DNA of 54,707 bases from Streptomyces griseicoloratus (GCF_014534645.1 NZ_JACVQF010000180.1:1-54707); one strand, 5' to 3'; positions 1 to 9,275 are shown, numbered from the stretch's first letter. Numbers and translations are program-made. Notes: generated from the letters alone by a model not told the origin.

Positions 1-117
1 GCACCGCGCACGACCACCCCACGGCACCACCCGCGCGGCCCAGCCGCCCGGTGGCCCGGGCCGGCCGGTGAGGAGTTGCCGTGCCGGATCGCCGGGCGGG
101 TCCGGGACCGCCCGCTG

Positions 118-199
118 CACCGGGCTCGGGTGGGGCGGGGACCATCCGCCGCACCGGGTTCGGGTGGGGCCGGGATCACCCGCCGCACCGGGCTGGGGG
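118..199. repeat. 34-bp direct tandem repeat upstream of the nucleoside hydrolase gene
   Basis: Two full units of 34 bp (118-151 and 152-185) and a partial third unit (186-199) start with CACCGGG and differ at a few positions. The repeat lies 65 bp upstream of the first gene. The rest of positions 1-263 shows no gene I can support; reading frames open here only because of GC bias. Confidence 0.7.
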
Positions 200-263
200 A
201 AGTCGGCCGGACCCGCGTAGGGTCACGGGCAGATGGCCCCCGCGGCACCGAAGGAGTCCTCGC

Positions 264-1223
264 GTGGAGACCGACCGGCCCATCCCCGTGATCATCGACT
301 GCGACACCGGCATCGACGACGCCCTGGCCCTGCTGCTGGCGGTCCGCCACCCGGGCCTGGATCTGCGCGCGGTCACCTGCGTGGCCGGGAACACCGACGT
401 GGACGGGGTCGTACGCAACACCCTGACCGTGCTGGAGCAGGCCGGCGCGCCGGAGATCCCCGTCGCCCGGGGCGCCGAGCGCCCGCTGATCGAGGCCGTG
501 CGCACCGCCCGGCACGTGCACGGCCACGACGGCATGGGCGACCTCGGCCTGCCCGCGCCCGCCCGCACCCCGGCCGACGTGGACGCCGTCACGCTGCTGC
601 GCCGCGAGATCCTGGCCTCCCCGCGCCCGGTGACCCTGATCCCGACCGCGCCCGCCACCAACATCGCGCTGCTGCTGCGGACCCACCCCGAGGTCACCCG
701 GAACATCGAGCGGATCGTGTTCATGGGCGGCGCGGCGGCCGTCGGGAACGCCACGCCGGTCGCCGAGTTCAACGTGTGGCACGATCCGGAGGCCGCCGCG
801 ATCCTGCTCACCGCGGGCGTGCCGATCACGATGTACGGGCTGGACGTGTTCCGGCGGGTGATCGTGCCGGGCCCGGACGTGCGCCGCCTGCGCGCGAGCG
901 CCGAGCCGGGCACCCGCCTCGCCGGTGAGCTGCTCGCCCACCGGGGCCCGGCCACCGGCGAGACGGACCCCGGCGGCGGCCTCGGCGACGCGGGCGCGGT
1001 CTGCGCGGTCGCCGACCCGGAGGGCCTGATCACGCACCGGCTGCCCGTGGAGGTGTCCCTCGCCCCGGGTCCGTCGCGGGGTCAGACGATCGTGGACCGC
1101 AGGGCCCGCCCCGGCGAGTCGGAGCTCCACGAGGGCACCCGCGAACAGCCGCTGGTGGACGTGGCACTCGACGTCGACGTGGCTCGGTACGTGAAGCTGT
1201 ACCTGGCGGCGGTCGAACGCTAG
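264..1223 (+). CDS. Inosine-uridine preferring nucleoside hydrolase family protein
   Basis: Predicted to hydrolyse the N-glycosidic bond of ribonucleosides, giving base and ribose for purine/pyrimidine salvage in the cytoplasm. The 319-residue product begins with the family's Ca-binding signature DCDTGIDDA (Asp12, Asp14, Asp18, Asp19), and has the later conserved FNVWHDPEAA block. Length matches the family (about 310-330). I chose GTG 264 because AAGGAG lies 7 nt upstream and the signature falls at the N-terminus as usual; the frame stays open upstream but encodes only repetitive DNA. The exact substrate cannot be told from sequence. Confidence 0.92.
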   Translation: METDRPIPVIIDCDTGIDDALALLLAVRHPGLDLRAVTCVAGNTDVDGVVRNTLTVLEQAGAPEIPVARGAERPLIEAVRTARHVHGHDGMGDLGLPAPARTPADVDAVTLLRREILASPRPVTLIPTAPATNIALLLRTHPEVTRNIERIVFMGGAAAVGNATPVAEFNVWHDPEAAAILLTAGVPITMYGLDVFRRVIVPGPDVRRLRASAEPGTRLAGELLAHRGPATGETDPGGGLGDAGAVCAVADPEGLITHRLPVEVSLAPGPSRGQTIVDRRARPGESELHEGTREQPLVDVALDVDVARYVKLYLAAVER

Positions 1224-1364
1224 ACCGGTGCGCGCCCACCGGGCCCCACCTCTGTCGAACGCGCGTGCGGTCACCTGTTCCGGGTGTTCACTTTTCCGGC
1301 GATGTGGACAGATTTCCCCTGTCGCCCGCACTCACGCAGCCGCACGCATCGCAGAGGAGACCGC

Positions 1365-3035
1365 GTGACCGTACGCACCACCGCCGGTACCCCCGACCTG
1401 TCGTCCAAGGACCCCAACTGGTGGCGGCAGGCCGTCATCTACCAGATCTACCCCCGCAGCTTCGCCGACGCCGACGGCGACGGGCTCGGTGATCTGCGCG
1501 GCATCACCCAGCGCCTCACCCATCTGGCCGCCCTCGGCGTCGACGCCCTGTGGCTCAGCCCGTTCTACCCCTCCGAACTCGCCGACGGCGGCTACGACGT
1601 CGCCGACCACCGCGACGTCGACCCGCGCCTGGGCACCCTGGCGGACTTCGACGCGATGGTCGCCGAGGCCCACCGCCTGGGCCTGAAGGTCGTCGTCGAC
1701 CTGGTCCCCAACCACACCTCGCACCGCCACGCGTGGTTCCAGGAGGCCCTGCAGGCGGGCCCCGGCTCCCCCGCCCGCGACCGCTACGTCTTCCGCGACG
1801 GACGCGGGGAGCGCGGCGAACTCCCGCCGACCGACTGGCAGTCCGTCTTCGGCGGCAGCGCGTGGAAACGGGTGCCCGACGGGCAGTGGTACCTGCACCT
1901 GTTCGCCCCCGAACAGCCCGACCTCAACTGGGAGAACGAGCAGGTCCGCGCCGACTTCCGCACCACCCTCCGGTTCTGGTCGGACCGTGGCGTCGACGGC
2001 TTCCGCGTCGACGTCGCGCACGCCCTCGTCAAGGACCTGACCGAGCCGCTGCGCGACCTCGGAGCCCCCGAGCTGAGCAGCGAGGCGGCGCTGGCGGAGT
2101 TCCCGCCCGGCACCCACCCGTTCTACGACCGCGACGAGGTCCACGAGGTCTACCGCGACTGGCGCAAGATCCTCGACGCCTACACCCCGCCCCGGACGGC
2201 GGTCGCCGAGGCCTGGGTCCCGGGCGCCCGGCGCGTGCTGTACGCCCGCCCGGACGAACTGGGCCAGGCGTTCAACTTCGAGTACCTCCAGGCCCGCTGG
2301 GACGCGGAGGAACTGCGGCGGATCATCACCGTCTCACTGGCGGACGCGCGCGCCGCGGGTGCCTCGGCGACCTGGGTGCTGTCCAACCACGACGTGGTCC
2401 GGCACGCCTCCCGCCTGGTCCTGCCGCCGGGCGCCGACACCGATGCCTGGCTGCTGTCCGGCGGCGCCGCCCCGGCCGTGGACGCCGCTGCCGGGCTGCG
2501 GCGGGCCCGCGCGGCGACCCTGCTGATGCTGGCGCTGCCGGGCTCTGCCTACGTCTACCAGGGCGAGGAACTGGGCCTGCCCGAGGTGGCCGACCTGCCC
2601 ACCGAGGTCCTCCAGGACCCGATCTGGGAGCAGACCGGGCACGTCCGCAAGGGCCGGGACGGCTGCCGGGTGCCGCTGCCCTGGACGACGGACGGACCGT
2701 CGTACGGCTTCGGCGCGGGCGCGGGCTGGCTGCCGCAGCCGCCCGGATTCGCGGCGTACGCCGTCCAGGCCCAGGACGGGGTGGAGGGCTCGACGCTGGA
2801 GCTGTACCGCACGGCCCTGCGGCTGCGCCGCAAGCTGCTCGACGGCGAGTCGCTGACCTGGGCGGACGACGTACCGCCCGGGGTGCTCCAGTTCGACCGC
2901 TCGGACGGCTGGAGGTGTGCCGCCAACCTGTCGGACACGCCCGTCGACCTGCCCGCCGGGGAGGTGCTGCTGTGCAGCGCGCCCCTCGAGGACGGCCGCA
3001 TGGGGCCGGACACGACGGTGTGGCTGGGGCGGTAG
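1365..3035 (+). CDS. Alpha-glucosidase, glycoside hydrolase family 13
   Basis: Retaining GH13 enzyme of the oligo-1,6-glucosidase/alpha-glucosidase subgroup, predicted to release glucose from malto-oligosaccharides or related sugars in the cytoplasm (no signal peptide). All four GH13 regions are present: DLVPNH, GFRVDVAH with nucleophile Asp216, VAEAW with acid/base Glu282, and SNHD with Asp343. The opening WWRQAVIYQIYPRSF is typical. It is 556 residues. GTG 1365 has AGAGGAGA just upstream; an earlier ATG at 1284 would add an unconserved tail. The gene stands alone, without an adjacent sugar ABC transporter or LacI regulator. Confidence 0.94.
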   Translation: MTVRTTAGTPDLSSKDPNWWRQAVIYQIYPRSFADADGDGLGDLRGITQRLTHLAALGVDALWLSPFYPSELADGGYDVADHRDVDPRLGTLADFDAMVAEAHRLGLKVVVDLVPNHTSHRHAWFQEALQAGPGSPARDRYVFRDGRGERGELPPTDWQSVFGGSAWKRVPDGQWYLHLFAPEQPDLNWENEQVRADFRTTLRFWSDRGVDGFRVDVAHALVKDLTEPLRDLGAPELSSEAALAEFPPGTHPFYDRDEVHEVYRDWRKILDAYTPPRTAVAEAWVPGARRVLYARPDELGQAFNFEYLQARWDAEELRRIITVSLADARAAGASATWVLSNHDVVRHASRLVLPPGADTDAWLLSGGAAPAVDAAAGLRRARAATLLMLALPGSAYVYQGEELGLPEVADLPTEVLQDPIWEQTGHVRKGRDGCRVPLPWTTDGPSYGFGAGAGWLPQPPGFAAYAVQAQDGVEGSTLELYRTALRLRRKLLDGESLTWADDVPPGVLQFDRSDGWRCAANLSDTPVDLPAGEVLLCSAPLEDGRMGPDTTVWLGR

Positions 3036-3058
3036 CGCGGTAGCGCCCACGGGAGCCG

Positions 3059-3589
3059 TCAGTACCGCACGGCCCGCTCGACCACCGCGCGCACGTCCTC
3101 GGACAACAGGTCGTGGGTGCTGCGGGCGGTGGCCCGGCCGGACTTCCCGGCGGGGACGTCGGGGACGGTGACGACGGCCGTGTCGAGCAGGTTGCCGCCG
3201 GAGCCGGTGAAGTTCACCTGCACCGCGAAGGACTTCGCCGACCCCGCGGTGTTGCGGGCCGTGACCTCGATTGTGGTCCGCCCGTCGGCGACGATGCCCG
3301 GGCTGCCCAGCCGCACGTCGCCCTTGACGTCGGCGCCTTCCCGGATGTCCTCCAGCCACCGCCCGGCCTCCGCCGTCGCCGACGCCAGGGCGTCGGGTCC
3401 CCGGGTGGCCAGCGAGGAGGCGGCCGAGGCGGCCCGGCTGGCCGCGCTCTCGGCGTCCGAGGGTGTCCCGCCGTCCTCGCCGTCGCCGGTGCAGCCGGTC
3501 AGCGCGGTGGCCAGCGCCACCGCGGCCGCCGTCAGCACCGCGCCCGCGGCCCGGCGCGTCCGGGCGCGCGGGCGTGGGCGGCCGGTCAC
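3059..3589 (-). CDS. Putative lipoprotein with a FxLYD-like beta domain
   Basis: 176 residues with an Arg-rich N-terminus, a hydrophobic stretch and the lipobox LTGC near residue 33, so it is likely exported and lipid-anchored. An Ala/Ser-rich helical linker leads to a C-terminal beta-rich domain (about residues 85-175) with alternating strands resembling the FxLYD type found in many actinobacterial lipoproteins; that assignment is tentative. Its ATG overlaps the stop of the upstream DUF6479 gene by 4 nt (ATGA), so the two are probably co-translated. Function unknown. Confidence 0.75.
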   Translation of the reverse strand: MTGRPRPRARTRRAAGAVLTAAAVALATALTGCTGDGEDGGTPSDAESAASRAASAASSLATRGPDALASATAEAGRWLEDIREGADVKGDVRLGSPGIVADGRTTIEVTARNTAGSAKSFAVQVNFTGSGGNLLDTAVVTVPDVPAGKSGRATARSTHDLLSEDVRAVVERAVRY

Positions 3590-3957
3590 ACCCCGGGCGG
3601 CAGTCCGCCGCCGCCGAAGGAGCCGCTGGAACCCGGCAGCCAGCGCCGTCGCTTCTGGTCCTCTCCTCGCCGGGTGCTCGCGGGGTGGAGTTCGTACGGC
3701 ATGAGCCGTGCGCCTCCGTTCGTCACCCGCGGGACCTCGTCCGGCTCCCGCATCTCCCGCTCCTCGTGCACGGGTCCGGTGTCGGGGAGCTTCGGCTGTT
3801 CGTCCGCACGGGGGCGGGGAGACTCGCGTTCCATGACCCGCATCCCGACGCGTACGGCCCAGATCAGCGCGCCGGCGACCACCAGCCCGAGGACGAAGGC
3901 CACGGTCACGTTGACGGCGTCGGATGCGGCCAGCAGTTCATACGTTGCCGTACTCAT
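3586..3957 (-). CDS. DUF6479 family small membrane protein
   Basis: 123 residues. An N-terminal transmembrane helix (about residues 17-37) is followed by a charged cytoplasmic tail with the block PDEVPR that I recognise from DUF6479 proteins of Streptomyces. Function is unknown. I start it at ATG 3957 rather than the longer upstream frame because family similarity begins there. A CATAAT -10-like box lies only 6 nt upstream of the ATG and there is no Shine-Dalgarno sequence, which would fit a leaderless transcript. It overlaps the downstream lipoprotein gene by 4 nt. Confidence 0.8.
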   Translation of the reverse strand: MSTATYELLAASDAVNVTVAFVLGLVVAGALIWAVRVGMRVMERESPRPRADEQPKLPDTGPVHEEREMREPDEVPRVTNGGARLMPYELHPASTRRGEDQKRRRWLPGSSGSFGGGGLPPGV

Positions 3958-3963
3958 GTTCTG

Positions 3964-3969
3964 ATTATG
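3964..3969 (-). promoter_or_regulatory. Candidate -10 box for the DUF6479/lipoprotein operon
   Basis: CATAAT on the minus strand matches the -10 consensus at 5 of 6 positions and ends 6 nt before the ATG. I see no convincing -35 hexamer at 16-18 nt. Transcription would start at or next to the start codon. Confidence 0.35.
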
Positions 3970-4157
3970 AACCCCGGAATGAGATAAAGCGCCAGATATG
4001 TCCGGATGATCGCCGGGCCGGCGACGGGTGAGCCGGCGGGTCGTCCCCGGGTCGTCTCCGGGTGATTGGGGAACGCGGATGACTGGTACACGGCAGGGTG
4101 CGGCGGCCACCGCGACGAGCCGGCCGCCGGAGCGGGCCCGGGCGGAAGGAGCGCCGT

Positions 4158-5771
4158 ATGACTGCGCCGTTGACAGTCGACGCCCATGAGTACGGACTGG
4201 TCGGGGACGGCACCACCGACGACCGGCCGGCGTTGCAGAAACTGGTGGACGCCCTCGGCGAGGCCACCGCCGCGGACGGACGGCCGCGCACCGTGCGGGT
4301 GCCCGCCGGGCGCTACGTGATCCGGGACCGGCCCGTGCTCTGGCGCAGCGGCGTCTCCCTGGTCGGGGCCGGCCGGGGAGCCACCTGCTTCGCGCTCGCC
4401 AACCCCGGCGCCCCGACGCAGCCGGTGCCGCTGACCTGGTTCACCACCGCCCAGCACGACGCCGGCCGGGACAACTGCATCGCCGACGTCACCTTCGCGC
4501 ACTTCGAGATCGACGGCTCCGGGGTGCGCACCCCGGAGTACGACGTGCTGGCCAAGGGACTCGGCCTGCAGTACGTGCTGCGGGGCCGCTTCACCGACCT
4601 GTACATCCACGACACGGCGGCCACCGGATTCGGCTGCGACTTCCTCCAGGACACCGTCGTCGAGGGCGTGCTGGCCGTCCGGTGCGGACGCCAGGACCCC
4701 GGCGAGAAGATGGGCGGGGCCGGCATCGGGATCGGCGTGGGCGGCTGGGGGCCGGTCGAACGGCTGTCGGTCACCGCGTGCGTCGCGACCGGGAACGGCA
4801 CCAACGGCATCTTCCTCGAACTCCAGCAGGAGGACTGGACCCCGCCCCGCGGCATCCGCATCACCGCCTGCCACACCGAGGACAACCGCTACGGGATCTC
4901 CGACTGGGGTGCCGACGGACTGGTCGTCACCGGCTCGACGATGCTCGGCAACCACGTGGCGGGGTTCGACGTGTCCTCGCAGGGCACCACGAGCGTCGGC
5001 GGACGCGGCGGCATCGTCACCGGCTGTGTCATCGACGGCAACCTGCGCGACGGCATCGCGGTCGGCAACACCCCCGGCCCCTACGCCTTCCGCGGCAACC
5101 GCATCACCGACAACGGCCGGCACGGCTACTGGCAGCACAACCTGGCCGGCGGCGACCAGGAGGCGACCACGGACATCGTCCTGGAGTCCAACGAGATCCG
5201 GGGCAACGCCCTGGACGGCATCCGCGTCGACGCCGCCCTGCACGAGCCGGCGATCCTCGGCAACCGCATCCGCGACAACGGCCGCCGTGCCGCACCGGCC
5301 GCCGAGGGCGGCGGCGACGGCGTGCGCTTCGGCCCGCTGTCCCTGACCGACGAGGGTGCGAGCTGGCTGCCGGGCGGGCACCGCGGCAAGCGGCTGACGG
5401 TGGGGGCCGGCACCGCGCTGGTCGTGGACAACACCGAGACCGAACTGATGCTGGCCCCCGAGCGCCCCGGCGCCGCGACGGCCTGGTCCGACGGCACCCC
5501 CGGACCGGGCTCCGCCTACCGCCTCCCCGACTCCCCGGCGCCGCGCGCCGGCCTCACCGCGGCGGCGGACGTGTCCCACCCGTACGTGCACGGCAACCGG
5601 GTCTGGGACGACCGGCGCCCGCGGACCCAGACCCACGCCCTGTGGATCGCCCACGAGGCCCACTGGACCGGCGGCCGGGTCTCCGGCAACGACTTCGGCG
5701 GCAACGCCTCGGCGGCCACCCGCTTCGACTCGGCCCCGAGCGGGGGACGGTGGCGGGACAACGACGGCTGA
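4158..5771 (+). CDS. Right-handed parallel beta-helix protein (pectate lyase-like fold)
   Basis: 537 residues. The N-terminus has the EYGLVGDGTTDDRPALQ block typical of the pectate-lyase-3/epimerase-like superfamily, followed by repeated short strands with Asn/Gly turns (VTGCVIDGNLRDGI, VLESNEIRGNALDGI, ILGNRIRDNG) that make a PbH1-repeat coil from about residue 120 to 420. Such proteins bind or cleave polysaccharides, but no catalytic residues can be fixed here. No signal peptide is visible from ATG 4158, which has GGAAGGAG 6 nt upstream. Monocistronic. Lyase, epimerase and non-catalytic binding protein all remain possible. Confidence 0.85.
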   Translation: MTAPLTVDAHEYGLVGDGTTDDRPALQKLVDALGEATAADGRPRTVRVPAGRYVIRDRPVLWRSGVSLVGAGRGATCFALANPGAPTQPVPLTWFTTAQHDAGRDNCIADVTFAHFEIDGSGVRTPEYDVLAKGLGLQYVLRGRFTDLYIHDTAATGFGCDFLQDTVVEGVLAVRCGRQDPGEKMGGAGIGIGVGGWGPVERLSVTACVATGNGTNGIFLELQQEDWTPPRGIRITACHTEDNRYGISDWGADGLVVTGSTMLGNHVAGFDVSSQGTTSVGGRGGIVTGCVIDGNLRDGIAVGNTPGPYAFRGNRITDNGRHGYWQHNLAGGDQEATTDIVLESNEIRGNALDGIRVDAALHEPAILGNRIRDNGRRAAPAAEGGGDGVRFGPLSLTDEGASWLPGGHRGKRLTVGAGTALVVDNTETELMLAPERPGAATAWSDGTPGPGSAYRLPDSPAPRAGLTAAADVSHPYVHGNRVWDDRRPRTQTHALWIAHEAHWTGGRVSGNDFGGNASAATRFDSAPSGGRWRDNDG

Positions 5772-5802
5772 CGCACACGCCACCGGCCGCCGGGGACCGG
5801 CG

Positions 5803-6171
5803 TCAGCAGAAGCTGCCCCTGACGGCCTCCAGGACCCGCGGAGCCTGCTCCCAGGTCACGCGGAACCGCTGGGATGCCTCCTCCAGCAGCGCGTCCTCGG
5901 GCTGCCCCCGCCGGATGTCGACGCAGAGCCACCGGGCGTCCTCGACGGCCCGGTCCTCGTCCCCGGCGAGCGCCGGGTTCAGTGCGCGCAGGTCGCTCAG
6001 CAGCAGCTCCCGCTGCCCGGCCTCCGGGGAGGGGATGACGTGCTGCTCCCCGCCGCCGACCGTGCGCGTCCCGTCCGTGCCGGGGGACCCGTCGTCCCCG
6101 CCGGCCGCCCACACGGTCACCGCGCCGGCCGCGATCACCAGTCCCGACACGGCGATCGCCGCCCGCTTCAT
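5803..6171 (-). CDS. Small secreted protein, DUF732-like
   Basis: 122 residues with an N-terminal signal peptide or anchor (hydrophobic residues 5-23, ending AAGG) and a helical mature part holding two Cys, one in WLCVDI and one at the extreme C-terminus (GSFC). That spacing recalls DUF732 domains, which carry a conserved disulfide; the match is by eye only. It lies 36 bp downstream of the beta-lactamase-like gene's stop and on the same strand, so read-through from that gene is possible. Function unknown. Confidence 0.65.
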   Translation of the reverse strand: MKRAAIAVSGLVIAAGAVTVWAAGGDDGSPGTDGTRTVGGGEQHVIPSPEAGQRELLLSDLRALNPALAGDEDRAVEDARWLCVDIRRGQPEDALLEEASQRFRVTWEQAPRVLEAVRGSFC

Positions 6172-6207
6172 CCCGCCCCCTCGATGCCGGTTGTGACCCT
6201 ACGCCCG

Positions 6208-7080
6208 CTACGGCGCCCGCAGGGCGTCCACCGCGATGCGCGCCGCCGTGCCGATGACGGCGTCGGCGGCGGGGAGGGTGGCGGCGGTGTGGGCGGTGCG
6301 GGTGAAGACGGCCACGGCGTAGCGGCCGCCGTCGGGGTACTCGACCACGCCGACCTCGTTGCGCAGGGTCGGCAGGCTGCCGGTCTTGCCGGCCACGTGG
6401 ACGTCGTCGAAGGGGAAGCCGGAGGCCAGGCGGTGCGGCCAGACCTGGAGGCCCAGGATGCGGCGCACGGCGGCGCCCTGTTCGGGCGGGCACGCCTCGT
6501 CCCGCCAGATCGTGCCGAGCAGCCGGGTCATGTCGCGGGGCGTGCTGCGGTTGGTGCGCGCCGGGTCCAGGGCCCGGAGCCGGGTGATGACGTGCGGGTC
6601 GGTCAGGGCCTGGGCGCCGGCGGGCCCGGCGTCCTCGCGCATGGTGGCGAGCATCTCGCCGAAGCCGTGCACCGCCCGTGTGCGGGTCAGGCCCAGCCGG
6701 TCCGTGGTGCGGTTGACCGCGTCCAGGCCGACCCGGCGCAGCAGCAGGTCGGCGGCCGTGTTGTCGCTGACGGACATCATCAGGAACGCGGCGTCCCGCA
6801 GTGACAGCCGCACCGGGTCGAGCATGGCCGCGAGTCCCGTGGGACCCGGGGTGCGCCCGGCCGGCGGGCACTCGACCTGCTCGGTGAGGTCCAGCAGCCC
6901 GGCCGCCGCCTGCTCGTGGAGCGTGACGAGGACGCACAGCTTGTGCACGCTGGCCGTGCAGACCGGCTGGTCCGCCCCGGCGTCCACCTGCGCGCCGGAG
7001 TCGATGTCGACGGCGTGCAGCCAACCGGTCACCCCGGCATCGGTGAAGGCCGCACGCAGCCGGCCCGCGACGTCGCTCAC
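6208..7080 (-). CDS. Class A beta-lactamase-like serine hydrolase without a signal peptide
   Basis: 290 residues with the three active-site boxes of penicillin-interacting serine enzymes: SVHK (Ser44, Lys47), SDN (Ser105-Asn107) and KTG (Lys232-Gly234). The class A omega-loop Glu (usual ExxLN) is not obvious; the region reads RALDPARTNRSTP. No signal peptide is visible from GTG 7080, unlike secreted Streptomyces beta-lactamases. It may be a cytoplasmic serine hydrolase or D,D-peptidase-like enzyme rather than a true lactamase. It sits beside a LysR regulator, a gene pair often seen in this genus. Confidence 0.85.
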   Translation of the reverse strand: MSDVAGRLRAAFTDAGVTGWLHAVDIDSGAQVDAGADQPVCTASVHKLCVLVTLHEQAAAGLLDLTEQVECPPAGRTPGPTGLAAMLDPVRLSLRDAAFLMMSVSDNTAADLLLRRVGLDAVNRTTDRLGLTRTRAVHGFGEMLATMREDAGPAGAQALTDPHVITRLRALDPARTNRSTPRDMTRLLGTIWRDEACPPEQGAAVRRILGLQVWPHRLASGFPFDDVHVAGKTGSLPTLRNEVGVVEYPDGGRYAVAVFTRTAHTAATLPAADAVIGTAARIAVDALRAP

Positions 7081-7231
7081 GACCGCACCCCCCGTGCCGG
7101 CCGGCCGTCCCGGCCGACGGCCGTCGTGCGGGACGTACGCCGGACGGGGGCGGGCGGGGGTGTGCGGCGTCCGGGCCGGGCCGCGTTCCCGGGGGCGGTG
7201 CGGGGCGGGAACGGGCGGGACGGTGTGTCGG

Positions 7232-8200
7232 TCACAGCCAGAACTCCGATGCCGGGCGTAGGTGCAGTGGCCGGGCGGTGGTCTCGGCGCGTGCGCCGGC
7301 CGTGGTGCGCAGCGCCTGTGTGGCCGCGTCCGCGAAGGCGCCGACGGCGGCGTCGCCCCGCCCCTTGGGCCAGGCCACCGAGTGCCGCCAGGCCAGCGGG
7401 GCGCCGGCCAGCGGGCGCCAGACGAGGTCCGGGTCCCGCTCCCCGGTGGCGGCGGGCTGGGTGTCGCGGGGGACGAGCGCGACCGCCCCGGCGGACAGCA
7501 CCAGGCCGCGGACGAAGCTGGCGCCCTGGCCGTGCCGTACGGCGGCGGGGGTGTAGCCGCCCCGGGCGCAGGCGGTGAGCAGGTCGTCGTAGACCGCGGG
7601 GGCGCTGTCGCGGGGGAAGAGGATCAGGTCGTACCCGGTGAGGGACGCGAGCGGGACCTCGGCGAGCCCGGCCTGGGCGGTGTCGCGCGGCAGCAGTACG
7701 CCGAGGTCGCGGCGGAGGACCGGGCCCAGCTCCAGGCCGGCGACGTCGCAGGGGTGGTGGATGAGCCCGACGTCCAGGTCGTGGGAGGCGAACCCGGCGA
7801 GCTGCTGCGCGGTGGACAGCTCGTGCAGCTCCAGTTCCAGTCCGGCGTGGTGACGCCGGAAGGCGGCGAGGAGGGCGGCGACGGTCTCGCCGGAGATGTC
7901 CGGGGACAGCGCGGCCCGCAGCAGCCCGGTCTCGCCGTCCCGGATGCGGCGCGCGGTGGCCAGGAAGGACTCGGAGCGGGCGAGGAGTTCGCGGGCCTCC
8001 GCCAGCAGCAGCGTCCCGGCCTCGGTGATCGTGACCTGCCGGCTGGTGCGCTCGAAGAGCCGGACGCCCAGCTCACGTTCGAGCCGTGCGATGCGCTGCG
8101 ACAGCGGCGGCTGGGCCATGCCGAGACGGGCCGCGGCACGCCCGAAGTGTGACTCTTCTGCAACAGCCACGAAGCACTCCAGGTGCCGCACCAGGTCCAC
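7232..8200 (-). CDS. LysR-family transcriptional regulator
   Basis: 322 residues: an N-terminal winged helix-turn-helix (about residues 3-62, with FVAVAEESHFGRAAARLGMAQ and PLSQRIARLE) and a C-terminal substrate-binding domain (about 90-295). It is transcribed away from the esterase gene and toward the beta-lactamase-like gene. By LysR-family habit it probably controls itself and a neighbour through the shared AT-rich intergenic region at 8201-8285. Whether its ligand is a cell-wall fragment or beta-lactam is inference from the neighbours only. GTG 8200 is the start that keeps the intact HTH; no strong ribosome binding site precedes it. Confidence 0.92.
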   Translation of the reverse strand: MDLVRHLECFVAVAEESHFGRAAARLGMAQPPLSQRIARLERELGVRLFERTSRQVTITEAGTLLLAEARELLARSESFLATARRIRDGETGLLRAALSPDISGETVAALLAAFRRHHAGLELELHELSTAQQLAGFASHDLDVGLIHHPCDVAGLELGPVLRRDLGVLLPRDTAQAGLAEVPLASLTGYDLILFPRDSAPAVYDDLLTACARGGYTPAAVRHGQGASFVRGLVLSAGAVALVPRDTQPAATGERDPDLVWRPLAGAPLAWRHSVAWPKGRGDAAVGAFADAATQALRTTAGARAETTARPLHLRPASEFWL

Positions 8201-8202
8201 GA

Positions 8203-8250
8203 CCAGTAATCATATCGGGCATTGATTGATCCGACATCCATATGAATCTT
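8203..8250. promoter_or_regulatory. Divergent promoter region with an inverted repeat, candidate LysR site
   Basis: A locally AT-rich stretch separates the divergent LysR and esterase genes. TCATAT (8210-8215) and ATATGA (8240-8245) form an inverted repeat, and CGG (8216-8218) and CCG (8231-8233) add a nested pair. This suits a dimer or tetramer binding site, but the classical T-N11-A motif is not unambiguous. Confidence 0.4.
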
Positions 8251-8285
8251 GGACATGGGCCCGGTGGCGTTGCTCTCCTCGGGAC

Positions 8286-9275
8286 ATGCGTTCCTCCCGT
8301 GATCCCTCCGTCCGCTCGCGCGGGTGGCCCGCCGCTCTCGCCCTCGCGCTCGCCCTGCCCCTCGCGGGCTGCGGCCCCGAGGCCGACCGGCCGGCCGCGT
8401 CGCCCTCGGCGAGCAGTCCGTACGCCGGTACCACCGCGACGCCGGGCACCCGTGAGCGCCTGCGCGTGGACGGCCGCACCCGGGAGTACCTGCTGCACCG
8501 GCCCGCCCCCGCCACCGCCACCGGCCGCCCCAAGCCGCTGGTCATCGCCTTCCACGGCCGGGGCGCGAACGCGGCCCACCTGCGCGAGCAGAGCCGGCTG
8601 GAGCGGGCGGCCGGTGCGCGCGGCATGCTGGTCGCCTTCCCCGAGGGCCTGGGCGAGGGCTGGGGCGCCGGCACCCGGGCCACCGAGCAGCGGCCCGACC
8701 CCGGCCTCGACGTGCGGTTCACCGAGGCGCTGATCGCGCACCTGGTGCGCACCGAGGGCGCCGACCCGGAGCGGGTGTACGTCACCGGGTTCTCCAACGG
8801 CGGCTCGATGGCCCTGCGCGTGGCGGCCGAGCGCCCCGGCCTGGTGGCGGGGGCGGCGTCGGTCTCCGGCCAGCTGCCCGCGGGCCCGGCCCGGGTCAGG
8901 CCCACCGGAGCGGTCCCCGTCCTGGTCGTCTACGGCGCCGACGACCCCGTACGCCCCCTCGGCGGGTGGCCGTCCCCGCCGCCCGGTCCCGGCGAGCCGG
9001 TCCTGCCGACGCTGTCGGCCCGGGCCAGCGCGGAGGCGTTCGCCGCCGCCGGCGGCGCGGGAGCCCCGGTCACGAAGGCCGAACGCGGCCGCGACCGCAC
9101 GGTGTGGCGCCTGAAGGACCCGTCGGACCCGGCGGCCACCGTCAAGCTCGTCGTCGTCCACGACGCGGGCCACACCTGGCCGGGCTCGGCCATGACCCCG
9201 CCCGAGGGCTTCGGCCGCACCAGCACGGCCCTGGACGCGACCGACGCGGTCCTCGACTTCTTCGCCGCCGCCTAG
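8286..9275 (+). CDS. Lipoprotein esterase of the PHB depolymerase / LpqC family
   Basis: 329 residues with a signal peptide ending in the lipobox LAGC, so probably membrane-anchored outside the cell. The alpha/beta-hydrolase core has the oxyanion stretch VIAFHGRGANA, the nucleophile elbow GFSNGGSM (Ser in G-x-S-N-G), an acid region near YGADDPV, and the catalytic His in HDAGHTWPG. That His block is shared with feruloyl-esterase-like and polyhydroxybutyrate depolymerase-like enzymes. It lies 76 bp upstream of a penicillin-binding protein gene and divergent to LysR. The natural ester substrate is unknown. Confidence 0.88.
   Translation: MRSSRDPSVRSRGWPAALALALALPLAGCGPEADRPAASPSASSPYAGTTATPGTRERLRVDGRTREYLLHRPAPATATGRPKPLVIAFHGRGANAAHLREQSRLERAAGARGMLVAFPEGLGEGWGAGTRATEQRPDPGLDVRFTEALIAHLVRTEGADPERVYVTGFSNGGSMALRVAAERPGLVAGAASVSGQLPAGPARVRPTGAVPVLVVYGADDPVRPLGGWPSPPPGPGEPVLPTLSARASAEAFAAAGGAGAPVTKAERGRDRTVWRLKDPSDPAATVKLVVVHDAGHTWPGSAMTPPEGFGRTSTALDATDAVLDFFAAA

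Noticed and set aside
4682-6196. Long plus-strand open frame overlapping the beta-helix gene
   Set aside because: It is a GC-bias shadow with Arg/Pro-rich sequence; the beta-helix frame has conserved repeats and a good start.
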